In this document: piece after piece, positions 50,038 to 58,196 of the stretch
Position numbering within the stretch: the stretch's first letter is position 1
How the letters are laid out: every line of letters starts with the position of its first letter
Origin: Azotimanducus chitobiosivorans
GTDB taxonomy: Bacteria > Pseudomonadota > Gammaproteobacteria > Pseudomonadales > Azotimanducaceae
NCBI GenBank assembly: GCA_965200235.1
Contig: OZ241339.1
Span: forward strand, 1,736,001 to 1,800,000
Length of the DNA: 64,000 nt
Direction of reading: 5' to 3'
Program-made: the position numbers and the translations under genes
The notes under the pieces: generated by a model
Told to the model about the DNA's origin: nothing
Databases searched by the model: none
Seen by the model: only the letters and a program-made list of their open reading frames with translations

Positions 50038-50948
50038 TGAGCGCTCACTTCCGAACGCGCTTTCGGCAATTCAAACTGCAAGTGCTCACGCTGGCTCGAC
50101 TCAGTTGTCTCGAATTGCCGCGCTTCGACCCCAAGCTGCCAACTGCGCTCGCTTGCCCGCACCGTAACAAGGTAGTAGCCAGCTCGATAGCGACCATCCG
50201 GCATGCCGACCGAGCCTGCGGACGGTGCCGAAAGGACCGGCACTTGGCAGGACGGTCCTTCAATTGCGTGCTGCATCCATCGATGATTGTGACCGTGCAG
50301 CACGAGTTCAGCGCCTGTTTCGGCAATGACTTCACACAGATCCGCGGCATCGGTCAAGCCCCGGCGCGGCGAATCGAGCGAGGGCACCGGGCAGTGATGG
50401 ACAAGCAGCACGCGGCACAAGCCCTTCGCGCGACAGTCACGCAAGATGCTTGCCAAGTCTTGCAGTTGCTTCTGTCCCAATCGCCCGCTCGCAAGAAACG
50501 GCGCAGTTGGCACCGCGGAAGAAAGACCGACAAATGCGACCTCACCGAAGGTCTTCACATACGGAAAAGCAGCGTCAGCGCCCATATACGGCGTCCAAAG
50601 CGTTTCCCACTTGGCACACTGACCATCGAGACGAATCGAGTCGTGATTGCCAGGAATGACACACACGCGCCTGTGCTCGGCAAAGTTCGCGAGCCAATCG
50701 CGCGCGGCTTCGCATTCGGACTTCAGCCCCGCTTGCGTCAAGTCACCGGTGAGAACAAAGGTGTCCGTATGCCGCGCGGCGTCGCGAGCGACCGCTTCAA
50801 ACACCTCGCGCTTATAGCGGTGCCTGCGCTTCCATCGCCACGACAGCACACTGAGTGCGCGCTTGTTGGCGATCTCGCGCCATGAGGCGAACTCGGGCAC
50901 GGTGAAGTGCGGGTCCGTCAAATGCGCGAATGTCAGTTCAGCGGTCAT
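50034..50948 (-). CDS. Calcineurin-like metallophosphoesterase
   Basis: A 304-residue protein with all metal ligands of the family: DPH near residue 12 (TDPHF), GDLT, GNHD, VHHCP and the C-terminal GHNH. These enzymes hydrolyse phosphomono- or diesters, including UDP-sugar-lipid substrates (LpxH/CpdA groups). It sits between a nucleotidyltransferase and a lipid kinase in the operon, so could act on a CDP- or phospho-lipid intermediate. Stop overlaps the kinase GTG start. Confidence 0.85.
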   Translation of the reverse strand: MTAELTFAHLTDPHFTVPEFASWREIANKRALSVLSWRWKRRHRYKREVFEAVARDAARHTDTFVLTGDLTQAGLKSECEAARDWLANFAEHRRVCVIPGNHDSIRLDGQCAKWETLWTPYMGADAAFPYVKTFGEVAFVGLSSAVPTAPFLASGRLGQKQLQDLASILRDCRAKGLCRVLLVHHCPVPSLDSPRRGLTDAADLCEVIAETGAELVLHGHNHRWMQHAIEGPSCQVPVLSAPSAGSVGMPDGRYRAGYYLVTVRASERSWQLGVEARQFETTESSQREHLQFELPKARSEVSAQ

Positions 50949-50950
50949 CG

Positions 50951-51730
50951 TTACGCCTTGCCTTCGGCGACCAAGCGGCGGCAGAGCGCCAAATCATCAG
51001 GCGTGTCCACGTCCACCGCGAGCAGCGGATGCGGCATGAGAATCGTGCCGATGTCAACCCCGAAACGAAGCGACAGGCGCCTGAACGCACCCTTCATGTC
51101 GAGGCGCCCAAGGCCGTACAGCGCCGCGTTGCCGACGCCAAGGCGCCGCAGCAGTCGAAGTGGTGATTTGCGCATCCCTTCCTGCGCCGCCCATTCGTCG
51201 CTCATGCGTCGTGCCTGCCGATTGCAAAAGGCGAACAGGTTGCATGTGCAGACCGAGATGTCGGAGAACTTGAGGACGGTGCGCGTGGAACTTGGCAGCA
51301 CGCGGCGCACATCCGTTGCAGAGGCGAGCGCCAGACACATCTCGTTGTTCGAAGCCTCAGCAGCGTCGATAAACTCAGCCACCCATTCGCCTCTCAAGAG
51401 CGCATGATCGGAGGTAGTCACCAGCACTTTACGATCATGTGAAATCTCTTTGAAGGCGTGGCTCAGACTCGTTGCGGGCGATGAGCGCGGCGCAATCACG
51501 CGATGTGGCAGCGCCGGTTCAATCTCACTGAGAAGGGGCGCAAACAATTCCTCATCGCCAACGATGAGCACTTCTTTGATGGCCTCCACGCCAGCGAGCG
51601 CGCGCAGCACGCGAACAAGCATGGCTTCGCCGCCGACTTCGGCCATGGCTTTGACCGGCACGCCGCAGTGTTCGGCCACCGCATCACCGGAAGCGCGCGC
51701 GCCAGCAAGCACCACTGCTGTCCAGCCCAC
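50951..51730 (-). CDS. MobA-like NTP transferase
   Basis: A 259-residue protein with the GT-A nucleotidyltransferase start AVVLAGARASGD, a lysine in CGVPVKAMAEVGG and TTSDHALL, the usual substrate and metal sites of MobA/IspD/phospholipid-headgroup cytidylyltransferases. GTG at 51730 follows the ceramide-synthase-like stop by one base, and the open frame upstream is not conserved. It may activate a headgroup (for example a sugar or glycerol phosphate) with CTP. The molybdopterin guanylyltransferase role is unlikely, as no moa/mob genes are near. Confidence 0.8.
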   Translation of the reverse strand: MGWTAVVLAGARASGDAVAEHCGVPVKAMAEVGGEAMLVRVLRALAGVEAIKEVLIVGDEELFAPLLSEIEPALPHRVIAPRSSPATSLSHAFKEISHDRKVLVTTSDHALLRGEWVAEFIDAAEASNNEMCLALASATDVRRVLPSSTRTVLKFSDISVCTCNLFAFCNRQARRMSDEWAAQEGMRKSPLRLLRRLGVGNAALYGLGRLDMKGAFRRLSLRFGVDIGTILMPHPLLAVDVDTPDDLALCRRLVAEGKA

Positions 51731-51731
51731 C

Positions 51732-52883
51732 TTAGAGCGCCTTCTCGTACATGCGGTAGGTCTTGTAGCGCTCGCCACCGAAGGCTTTGGCGAGCGCGCG
51801 CATGCCCTGATTGTCTTCTAGAATCCACGACATCTCGATTTCCTTCGCGCCTCGTTCGTGCGCCGCCCAGCGCAATGGATCGCACACAGCGAAGGCGAGG
51901 GCAAGACCTAAGCGTGTGCTGTGGTGCGTCCGCCTGACACCCATCAAGGGAACGCGCACTGCCGACGGATGACGGACTTTCAGTCGCCACAGCAGCTTCG
52001 CCCAGCCAAAGGGGAGCAGCCGCCCGCGCAAATCTGCAATCGCTTCGTTGATATCGGGCAGCATGACCCCAAAGGACACAGGCTCGCCGTCGAGTTCGGC
52101 AATGCGGATGTAGTCGCCTGGCAGAATGAGCGTGAGTTCGCGCCCGATCTTTTGGAACTCAGCTTCGGTGAAGGGGACGAATCCCCAGTTGTCGTGCCAG
52201 GCATCGTTGAAGATATTTCGCAGGACTTCGAGTTCACTTTTCTGCTTGGCGCGGTCCAGGGCGCGCACCTTGACGCGCTCTCCCAAACGGCCGAGCAAGC
52301 GAGTCATAGCCGTAGGCGGCGCGAAATCCGGCTTCACGCGGTAGGCGTAGAGATCGACGGCTTTGCGGTAGCCCATTCTCTCTAGGTGTTCAGGAATATA
52401 GTTCGGCCCGTGCGGCATCATGAACCTCGGCGGCGAGTCGAAGCCTTCAACAAGCTGACCGATCTCCTGATTGATGCCGAGGCAAAACGGGCCGCACACG
52501 CGTTTGATGCCGCGTTTCACAAGCCATGCCTCGGCTGCGCCGACGAGCGCATCGATAGCGCCTGCATCGTCGATGCAGTCGAGGGAGCCGAAGTAGCCAA
52601 CGTCTTGCCCCCATCGTTGCCGGTGCAAATGGTCGATCTGTGCGGTGATGCGACCCGCAGGCTGTTTTGAATCGTTGCTCGAAAAGCCGAGCCAAGCCTG
52701 CCATTCCCCATGTTCGCAAAACGGATTGGCGGATGAATAGTGGGACGCGCGTTCGAGCGGAATCTGCGGAATCCATGCAGGATCAGCGCCGTAGAGACGA
52801 TTCGGAAGCCGCACAAAGGCGCGCCGCGTCTTTTGATCGCACACCGGCACAATGTTCCAATCTGGGGTATCGCGAAGCGTCAT
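51732..52883 (-). CDS. bcerS: GNAT-fold N-acyltransferase resembling bacterial ceramide synthase (bCerS)
   Basis: A 383-residue protein beginning RRAFVRLPNRLYGADPAWIPQIPLER and containing GRITAQIDHLHRQR, GPFCLGINQEIGQLVEGF and PHGPNYIPEHLERMGYRKAVDLYAYR. This is the large GNAT-like family of ~380 residues that includes the Caulobacter ceramide synthase, which acylates the amine of a sphingoid base. The start is ATG 52883; GTG 52889 is the alternative. It is the first gene of the six-gene operon. Other members of this family are annotated only as N-acetyltransferases, so the assignment rests on resemblance plus operon context (FAAL and CerR-like genes divergent). Confidence 0.68.
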   Translation of the reverse strand: MTLRDTPDWNIVPVCDQKTRRAFVRLPNRLYGADPAWIPQIPLERASHYSSANPFCEHGEWQAWLGFSSNDSKQPAGRITAQIDHLHRQRWGQDVGYFGSLDCIDDAGAIDALVGAAEAWLVKRGIKRVCGPFCLGINQEIGQLVEGFDSPPRFMMPHGPNYIPEHLERMGYRKAVDLYAYRVKPDFAPPTAMTRLLGRLGERVKVRALDRAKQKSELEVLRNIFNDAWHDNWGFVPFTEAEFQKIGRELTLILPGDYIRIAELDGEPVSFGVMLPDINEAIADLRGRLLPFGWAKLLWRLKVRHPSAVRVPLMGVRRTHHSTRLGLALAFAVCDPLRWAAHERGAKEIEMSWILEDNQGMRALAKAFGGERYKTYRMYEKAL

Positions 52884-52889
52884 CGCCAC

Positions 52890-53229
52890 TCAATCAATTC
52901 GTTTCTTGCGATTTTCTTCATTTTATCTGCATACTCTTGACATTTTTGGATTGAGGCGTGTACAGTGCGCCGCATACGCCAAAGAAAGGTCAGGAAAATT
53001 CTCAACGGAGAAGCTCACAGGGCAAAAGCACAGACTCCCACTGTGGGCGTATTTTCCAGCCTAGTCAACGTCAACCAAGGGAAACAAAGGGGATAGGGTG
53101 GATGTCGCCGAGTGCCGAGGACTGACGCTTGGCGGCACTCTTCCTTCTTGCTGATGGAGCAGCCAGAGAATTTCGTCAACGAAAATAGCCTGAACAGACT
53201 TGGATGAACGAGAAGAAGGAGCATGCTAG
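52890..53229. promoter_or_regulatory. Divergent control region of the lipid cluster with long leader
   Basis: 340 bp between the ceramide-synthase-like operon (minus) and the acyl-AMP ligase (plus). A strong plus-strand promoter is TTGACA (52937-52942), 18 bp, TACAGT (52961-52966), which would leave a leader of about 255 nt. Within it are an 8-bp inverted repeat GAGTGCCG/CGGCACTC (53111-53145) and a near-palindrome TTTCGTCAACGAAA (about 53171-53184), a possible operator. No known riboswitch recognised. Confidence 0.6.
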
Positions 53230-55035
53230 ATGAGCGACAGTAGAAACGGCGATACGCCGCTGTCCGTCCAGACGGTCGGGACTGTGCAAACAGCCCTGAG
53301 CGGCTTGGCATTTCGTAGCGCGGATTTTGAGACGCTCGCAGAAGCCCTCGACTATGCCGCCGAAGGCGAAAGCGGCATGAATTTTTATGATCGTCGAGGC
53401 GCACCGGAAACCACCTTGTCCTATGCCGACCTTCGCGCCAATGCGCTGAAGACCGGTGCGCGCTTGGCTGGTCTTGGCCTTCGCAGGGGATCGCGCGTCG
53501 CAGTTGTCGCGGAAACACGTCCAGAATTCGTCGAGTTCTTCTTTGCCTGCCAGTATGCCGGACTTGTGCCCGTGCCGATTCCAGCCGCGCTCAATCTCGG
53601 GGGTCATCGGGCGTTTATTGAACAAACGACAGCGATGCTAAAGCTCGTCGAGGCGACAGTCGCGGTGGGATCAGAGTTCTTCGCGCCCTATCTTGAACAG
53701 TGCGTGGCGCAACTCGCAAAAGACGAACAATCCAGCTCGGTGAAATTTGTCGGCACCTTCAGCGAGTTCAACACGCTGCCGCCTTCGCATTATTCGTTGA
53801 CGCCCGTTGATTCCGACGAAATCGCCTACCTGCAATTCACCTCCGGCAGCACTCGCTTCCCGCGCGCCGTGATGGTCAAGTCGGCGGCTGTCATGGCCAA
53901 TCTTGCAGGCATCATTCGCCATGGCGTGCACATCGGTCCCGAAGACCGCTGCTTGTCTTGGCTGCCTTTCTATCACGACATGGGGCTCGTTGGCCTCGTG
54001 CTCGTTCCCGTCGCCTCGCAAATCAACGTTGATTACCTGGGCACGCGTGACTTCGCCATGCGCCCGCGGCTGTGGCTTGACCTGCTCCATCGCACCAAAG
54101 CCACCATCTCCTTCAGTCCGCCGTTCGGCTACGAGCTCGTCGCCAAGCGGCTGCGGACAGACGAAGCGAAGAAATACGATCTCTCTGCGTGGCGCGTGGC
54201 GGGCGTCGGCGCGGAAATGATCCGCGGTGAGATTCTCGACACCTTCGAGCGCACCGTCAAAGGCTCAGGCTTTGATGCGCGTGCGTTCCTGCCCTGCTAC
54301 GGCATGGCCGAATGCTCGCTTGGCGTGACTTTTTCCGACCTTGACCGCACCTTTCAGGTCGATACGATCAACCGCGATGCGCACGCGAGCAGCGGCCTTG
54401 CCGAGCCTCTCGGCGCGTCTTCCCACCAGGCGCGCAGCTTCGTCGAGTGTGGCCAAGCGCTGCCGGGCTATGAGATGGAAGTTCGAGGCGCGGACGGCAA
54501 TCGACTGGCGGACCGCGAAATCGGCGAGATTTTCCTGCGCGGGCCGAGCGTCATGGCTGGCTATTTGAATGAGCCTGAAGTCACTTGGAAGACGCTCTCC
54601 GGCGATGGCTGGCTGAACACCGGCGATCTTGGCTACATGATTGGCTCGAAGCTCGTCGTCACAGGTCGCGCCAAGGACCTCATCATCGTCAACGGTCGCA
54701 ATGTCTGGCCGCAAGACCTTGAATACATCGCCGAGTCGCAAGAAGGCATCAGATCCGGCGACGCGCTGGCGTTTTCTATCCCAATCGACGCTGGGGAATT
54801 CGCGGTTATCGTTGTGCAATGCCGGGAACGCAACACGCAAGCACGCATTCAATTGATCGACCGCATTCGCAGCGACATTGCGCGCGAGCTCGGCATTGAC
54901 TGCCTCGTTGACCTTGTGCCAGCGCACACGCTGCCGCGCACCTCGTCCGGCAAGCTATCTCGCTCGCGAGCGCGTGCGGACTACATGCACTCAGGCGGAC
55001 TCGCCGCCGCGCGCGCGGATATACAAGCGGGCTGA
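53230..55035 (+). CDS. Fatty acyl-AMP ligase / acyl-ACP synthetase
   Basis: A 601-residue adenylate-forming enzyme with the P-loop YLQFTSGSTRFPRAVMV near residues 197-213, YGMAECSL and GWLNTGDLGYM, typical of fatty acyl-AMP ligases that charge fatty acids onto an acyl carrier protein. In Caulobacter an acyl-ACP synthetase of this type adjoins the ceramide genes. Here it is the first plus-strand gene divergent from the six-gene lipid operon and is followed after 17 bp by a CerR-like dehydrogenase. Expected to supply acyl-ACP for sphingoid base synthesis; partner ACP is not in the window. Confidence 0.85.
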   Translation: MSDSRNGDTPLSVQTVGTVQTALSGLAFRSADFETLAEALDYAAEGESGMNFYDRRGAPETTLSYADLRANALKTGARLAGLGLRRGSRVAVVAETRPEFVEFFFACQYAGLVPVPIPAALNLGGHRAFIEQTTAMLKLVEATVAVGSEFFAPYLEQCVAQLAKDEQSSSVKFVGTFSEFNTLPPSHYSLTPVDSDEIAYLQFTSGSTRFPRAVMVKSAAVMANLAGIIRHGVHIGPEDRCLSWLPFYHDMGLVGLVLVPVASQINVDYLGTRDFAMRPRLWLDLLHRTKATISFSPPFGYELVAKRLRTDEAKKYDLSAWRVAGVGAEMIRGEILDTFERTVKGSGFDARAFLPCYGMAECSLGVTFSDLDRTFQVDTINRDAHASSGLAEPLGASSHQARSFVECGQALPGYEMEVRGADGNRLADREIGEIFLRGPSVMAGYLNEPEVTWKTLSGDGWLNTGDLGYMIGSKLVVTGRAKDLIIVNGRNVWPQDLEYIAESQEGIRSGDALAFSIPIDAGEFAVIVVQCRERNTQARIQLIDRIRSDIARELGIDCLVDLVPAHTLPRTSSGKLSRSRARADYMHSGGLAAARADIQAG

Positions 55036-55052
55036 AGCCTCTTCATTCCTTG

Positions 55053-56000
55053 GTGCCGATTTCAGTGACCGGCTCGATTGCGGTCACGGGCGGCACCGGC
55101 TTTATAGGCAGGCGCTTGCTTCCCGCGCTCACTGACTTGAGTTTACCCGTCCGCGCTTTGACGCGCGGTGCGCAGCCCATAAGAAGCGACCATCTCACTT
55201 GGATTCATGGCTCACTTGCATCGGACGAGAGCCTGGAGACGCTACTCGAAGGCGCCACACATCTCATCCACCTCGCGGCGAGCGTGCGCGGCAACACTTC
55301 GAAGGACTTCCTGCGCACGAACATGCACGCGAGTGAGAGACTCTTCAATCTCTGCTCGCAAATGCCCGCGCCGCCGAGGGTGCTGTTCGTCTCCTCGCTC
55401 GCGGCGCGCGAACCGAGCCTCTCTCACTACGCCAAAAGCAAACACCTTGCCGAGCAAGCCCTTGAAGCACTCGCATCCGATCTCGAATGGACGATCTTCC
55501 GCCCGCCTGCCGTGTACGGTCCGGGCGACACAGAAGTGCGCGCGCTGCTTCAGTTCGCATTATTCGGGCTGCTGCCAGTTCCTTCACACGCTCACCACCG
55601 TGTTTCACTCTTGCACGTGGATGATCTCGTCGCCGCAATGCTCGCTTGGCTGCGCACGAATGACGCGTCGGGACAGGTTTTGGAGCTATCCGATTCAACA
55701 ACAGGCGGATATGACTGGCAGCAGCTTGCCAAGCTACTCAGCGGCCACTATGGGCGTCGCGTGCACGTCATGCGCTTGCCGAAATCGTTGCTTCTGCTCG
55801 CTGGTGCATTGAATGCCAGCATCGGACACCTCGTGCGTCGTCCGGTCATGCTTTCCGTTGGCAAGGCGCGCGAGCTGTCGCATCCAGACTGGACGGCGGA
55901 TCCGACAGAGGCCATGACACGCCTTGACTGGCGACCGCTGATCGAATTCCCGGAAGGCATTGCCCTGCAGACCAAGGAACGGCGTTTTAGAACGGATTAG
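55053..56000 (+). CDS. cerR: NAD-dependent epimerase/dehydratase family protein, CerR-like
   Basis: A 315-residue extended SDR with VTGGTGFIGRR, the AASVRG segment and the YAKSK catalytic pair (about residues 129-133), then IFRPPAVYGPGD. In Caulobacter CerR, an epimerase-annotated extended SDR, reduces the 3-oxo group of ceramide. Position immediately after the acyl-AMP ligase supports that role here. GTG 55053 is used as start. General epimerase activities remain possible. Confidence 0.7.
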   Translation: MPISVTGSIAVTGGTGFIGRRLLPALTDLSLPVRALTRGAQPIRSDHLTWIHGSLASDESLETLLEGATHLIHLAASVRGNTSKDFLRTNMHASERLFNLCSQMPAPPRVLFVSSLAAREPSLSHYAKSKHLAEQALEALASDLEWTIFRPPAVYGPGDTEVRALLQFALFGLLPVPSHAHHRVSLLHVDDLVAAMLAWLRTNDASGQVLELSDSTTGGYDWQQLAKLLSGHYGRRVHVMRLPKSLLLLAGALNASIGHLVRRPVMLSVGKARELSHPDWTADPTEAMTRLDWRPLIEFPEGIALQTKERRFRTD

Positions 56001-56065
56001 GAATCTCAATAATGCCAGCAAAGAATATGATACAGTGCGAAACGTGCATCATCGGAGTATCCAAC

Positions 56066-56470
56066 GTGATTCAAACCATCAAAGCCATCGCAAGCCTATT
56101 GACACTCGCCGTGCTCTTCGCGGCACCCCTCAGCGCCAACGCCTCTGATTCGAATGCAGGGAAGGATGAGTGTATTGATAAATGGATGGAATCGGATGCG
56201 GCCCGCACCTGTCTTCCAACGTCGATCGTCGCCACGCCCGCTGAAGAGGCTGAGGAATGCAGCTTTGTGATGCGTTGCATCATCAATATGGACTGCACAG
56301 CCGAAAATCCCTGCGATGAGAATTCCGGGGCACTTGTGAGGTCCGGCTTAACTTGGCAAGGCTCGATCAACAACGTCTCGAGTTTGCAGAACTGTCGCGG
56401 AAGTATTCAAACTTGGTCATGTAATGCCAGCTCCGCGCACGAAGATGCAGTAGGCAGTTCAAACAGGTAG
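56066..56470 (+). CDS. Small exported Cys-rich protein
   Basis: A 134-residue protein with a signal peptide (IASLLTLAVLFAAPLSANA) and a Cys-rich mature part (about 10 Cys). GTG 56066 is chosen because GGAG lies 8 nt upstream and it gives a clean signal peptide; earlier ATGs exist. Mature segment ECSFVMRCIINMDC and QNCRGSIQTW are repeated after the stop. Function unknown; may be secreted and disulfide-bonded. Confidence 0.6.
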   Translation: MIQTIKAIASLLTLAVLFAAPLSANASDSNAGKDECIDKWMESDAARTCLPTSIVATPAEEAEECSFVMRCIINMDCTAENPCDENSGALVRSGLTWQGSINNVSSLQNCRGSIQTWSCNASSAHEDAVGSSNR

Positions 56471-56672
56471 ACGAAAAAGGCTGAGGAATGCAGCTTCGTG
56501 ATGCGTTGCATCATCAACATGGACTGCACAGCCGAAAATCCCTGCGATGAGAATTCCGGGGCACTTGTGAGGTCCGGCTTAACTTGGCAAGACTCGATCA
56601 ACAGCGTTTCGAGTCTCCAGAACTGTCGCGGAAATATTCAAACTTGGTGTATCGCTCTGAGCTCTGAGTAGG
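56471..56672 (+). pseudogene. In-frame second copy of the Cys-rich module without signal peptide
   Basis: Directly after the TAG of the previous gene, in the same frame, codons read KKAEECSFVMRCIINMDC through QNCRGNIQTW and end SSE plus stop. It is a tandem duplicate of residues ~60-115 of the upstream gene, about 95% identical, separated only by the amber codon and a short spacer. No start or signal sequence of its own. Confidence 0.6.
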
Positions 56673-57018
56673 AATAGGGTGAAAGCAAGCAGTTGTGCCA
56701 ACACCTCAGCTTGTCACTACTGACAAGCTAGACGCTGCGACATCTAGGGAGCGTTACGGGCATCGTGGCGACTGCCGTAGCGTTTCTTCGGGTACCGCTT
56801 GACGAGGGCAATCGTCCGCACGACTGCTGTGACGAGCTGCTAGGCGCCTGCCACGACCACAGCAAATCGAGCGTGTATTGGGCGGTTTCTGATGCTTCGC
56901 GCGGGCGCGAGACCGCTCACGTATGTAGTTACCCAAAGAAGCAGAGGTGTCAAAAACAGAATCGACTATTTTCGACACCTGTGTAAAATAGTTCGTTCCT
57001 GTCAAGCGGGCCTCTCCC
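56673..57018. other. 346-bp intergenic region with two inverted repeats
   Basis: No gene supported. A 9-bp stem with 4-nt loop, AGCTTGTCA-CTAC-TGACAAGCT (about 56709-56730), could terminate the Cys-rich gene although no T tract follows. A 7-bp inverted repeat AGGTGTC/GACACCT (about 56945-56980) lies just before the ATPase gene. Confidence 0.4.
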
Positions 57019-58137
57019 ATGCCCAGCATTCACCGCTATTTGGAAGAGCAGATTTTTGAGGACCTGTCCCGCAAGATGGTGTTCATCAGCGGGCCGAGGC
57101 AGGTCGGCAAGACGACACTTGCGCGAATGCTCGCGCCAACGAATAGCCGCTACCTCAATTGGGACGTTGAAACAGACCGGCAACGAATCATCCATCAAGA
57201 AGTTCCGCAAGAGTCGTTTCTCATATTCGACGAGGTGCACAAGTTCAATCGATGGCGAAACTACCTGAAAGGCCTCTTTGATGCGCACCGCGAGCACAAG
57301 CAAATTCTCGTCACCGGCAGTGCGCGACTCGACTACTACCGCTACAGCGGCGACTCCCTGCAAGGCAGATACCACCTGCACCGCCTGCATCCCTTAAGCG
57401 TTGCCGAGCTTGGGCTTGAGAACGATCAGGACTTCGATGCACTTCTGCGCCTCGGGGGTTTCCCTGAACCGTTCTTTTCAGCATCAGACCGACAAGCGCA
57501 GCGCTGGCGACGAGACTACCAAACACGATACATCTACGAAGAAGTCACGACACTTGAGCAATCGCAGCAGCTTGCGCAAATGCAGCTGCTCATGGAACAC
57601 CTGCCGAGCCTCGTGGCATCGCCACTCTCCATCAATGCGCTGCGGGAAGACTTGCAGGTCGCGCACGCCACAGTCGCCAAATGGCTGGACATCTTTGAAC
57701 GCATGTACATGATTTTTCGACTGCCCCCCTTCGGTAGCGACCGAATCAAGGCCGTCAAGAAGGAACAAAAGCACTATCACTACGATTGGGCCGTCGTGGA
57801 CGATGAAGCGGCGCGCTTCGAGAATCTCGTCGCCTGCCATCTACTCAAGTGGGTGCATGCCATGCAGGACAGCGAGGGCGAAGACTACGACCTCACCTAC
57901 TTTCGCGACCGAACGGGCCGGGAAGTCGATTTCGTCGTAACCTTGAACAAGCAGCCAACGCTCGCGGTTGAGGTCAAGAGCGCACAGAGGGACATCAGCA
58001 AGCATCTCGTCTACTTCAAGAGGAAGTTTCCTGAAGTGCGGGCGATTCAGGTGCACAGATACGGCTCTCGCGAGTACCAAAGTAAAGACGATGTGCATGT
58101 CAGGTCTTGGAAGACATTTCTGTCCAAGCTTGCCTAG
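57019..58137 (+). CDS. AAA family ATPase with DUF4143 domain
   Basis: A 372-residue protein with Walker A GPRQVGKTT near residue 25, Walker B FLIFDEVHKF and a C-terminal DUF4143 domain ending with a PD-(D/E)XK-like REVDFVVTLNKQPTLAVEVKSA. Such stand-alone ATPases are common in mobile and accessory regions; function unknown. Start at ATG 57019. Confidence 0.85.
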   Translation: MPSIHRYLEEQIFEDLSRKMVFISGPRQVGKTTLARMLAPTNSRYLNWDVETDRQRIIHQEVPQESFLIFDEVHKFNRWRNYLKGLFDAHREHKQILVTGSARLDYYRYSGDSLQGRYHLHRLHPLSVAELGLENDQDFDALLRLGGFPEPFFSASDRQAQRWRRDYQTRYIYEEVTTLEQSQQLAQMQLLMEHLPSLVASPLSINALREDLQVAHATVAKWLDIFERMYMIFRLPPFGSDRIKAVKKEQKHYHYDWAVVDDEAARFENLVACHLLKWVHAMQDSEGEDYDLTYFRDRTGREVDFVVTLNKQPTLAVEVKSAQRDISKHLVYFKRKFPEVRAIQVHRYGSREYQSKDDVHVRSWKTFLSKLA

Positions 58138-58196
58138 CGACCTCGCCTTTCGAAAGCCCTTACAATCTCGCTTCGCTCGACTGCCCTCCGACGAAC

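Noticed and set aside
50951..51730. Molybdenum cofactor guanylyltransferase MobA
   Set aside because: No Moco genes near; context is lipid enzymes and N-terminal signature is only generic.
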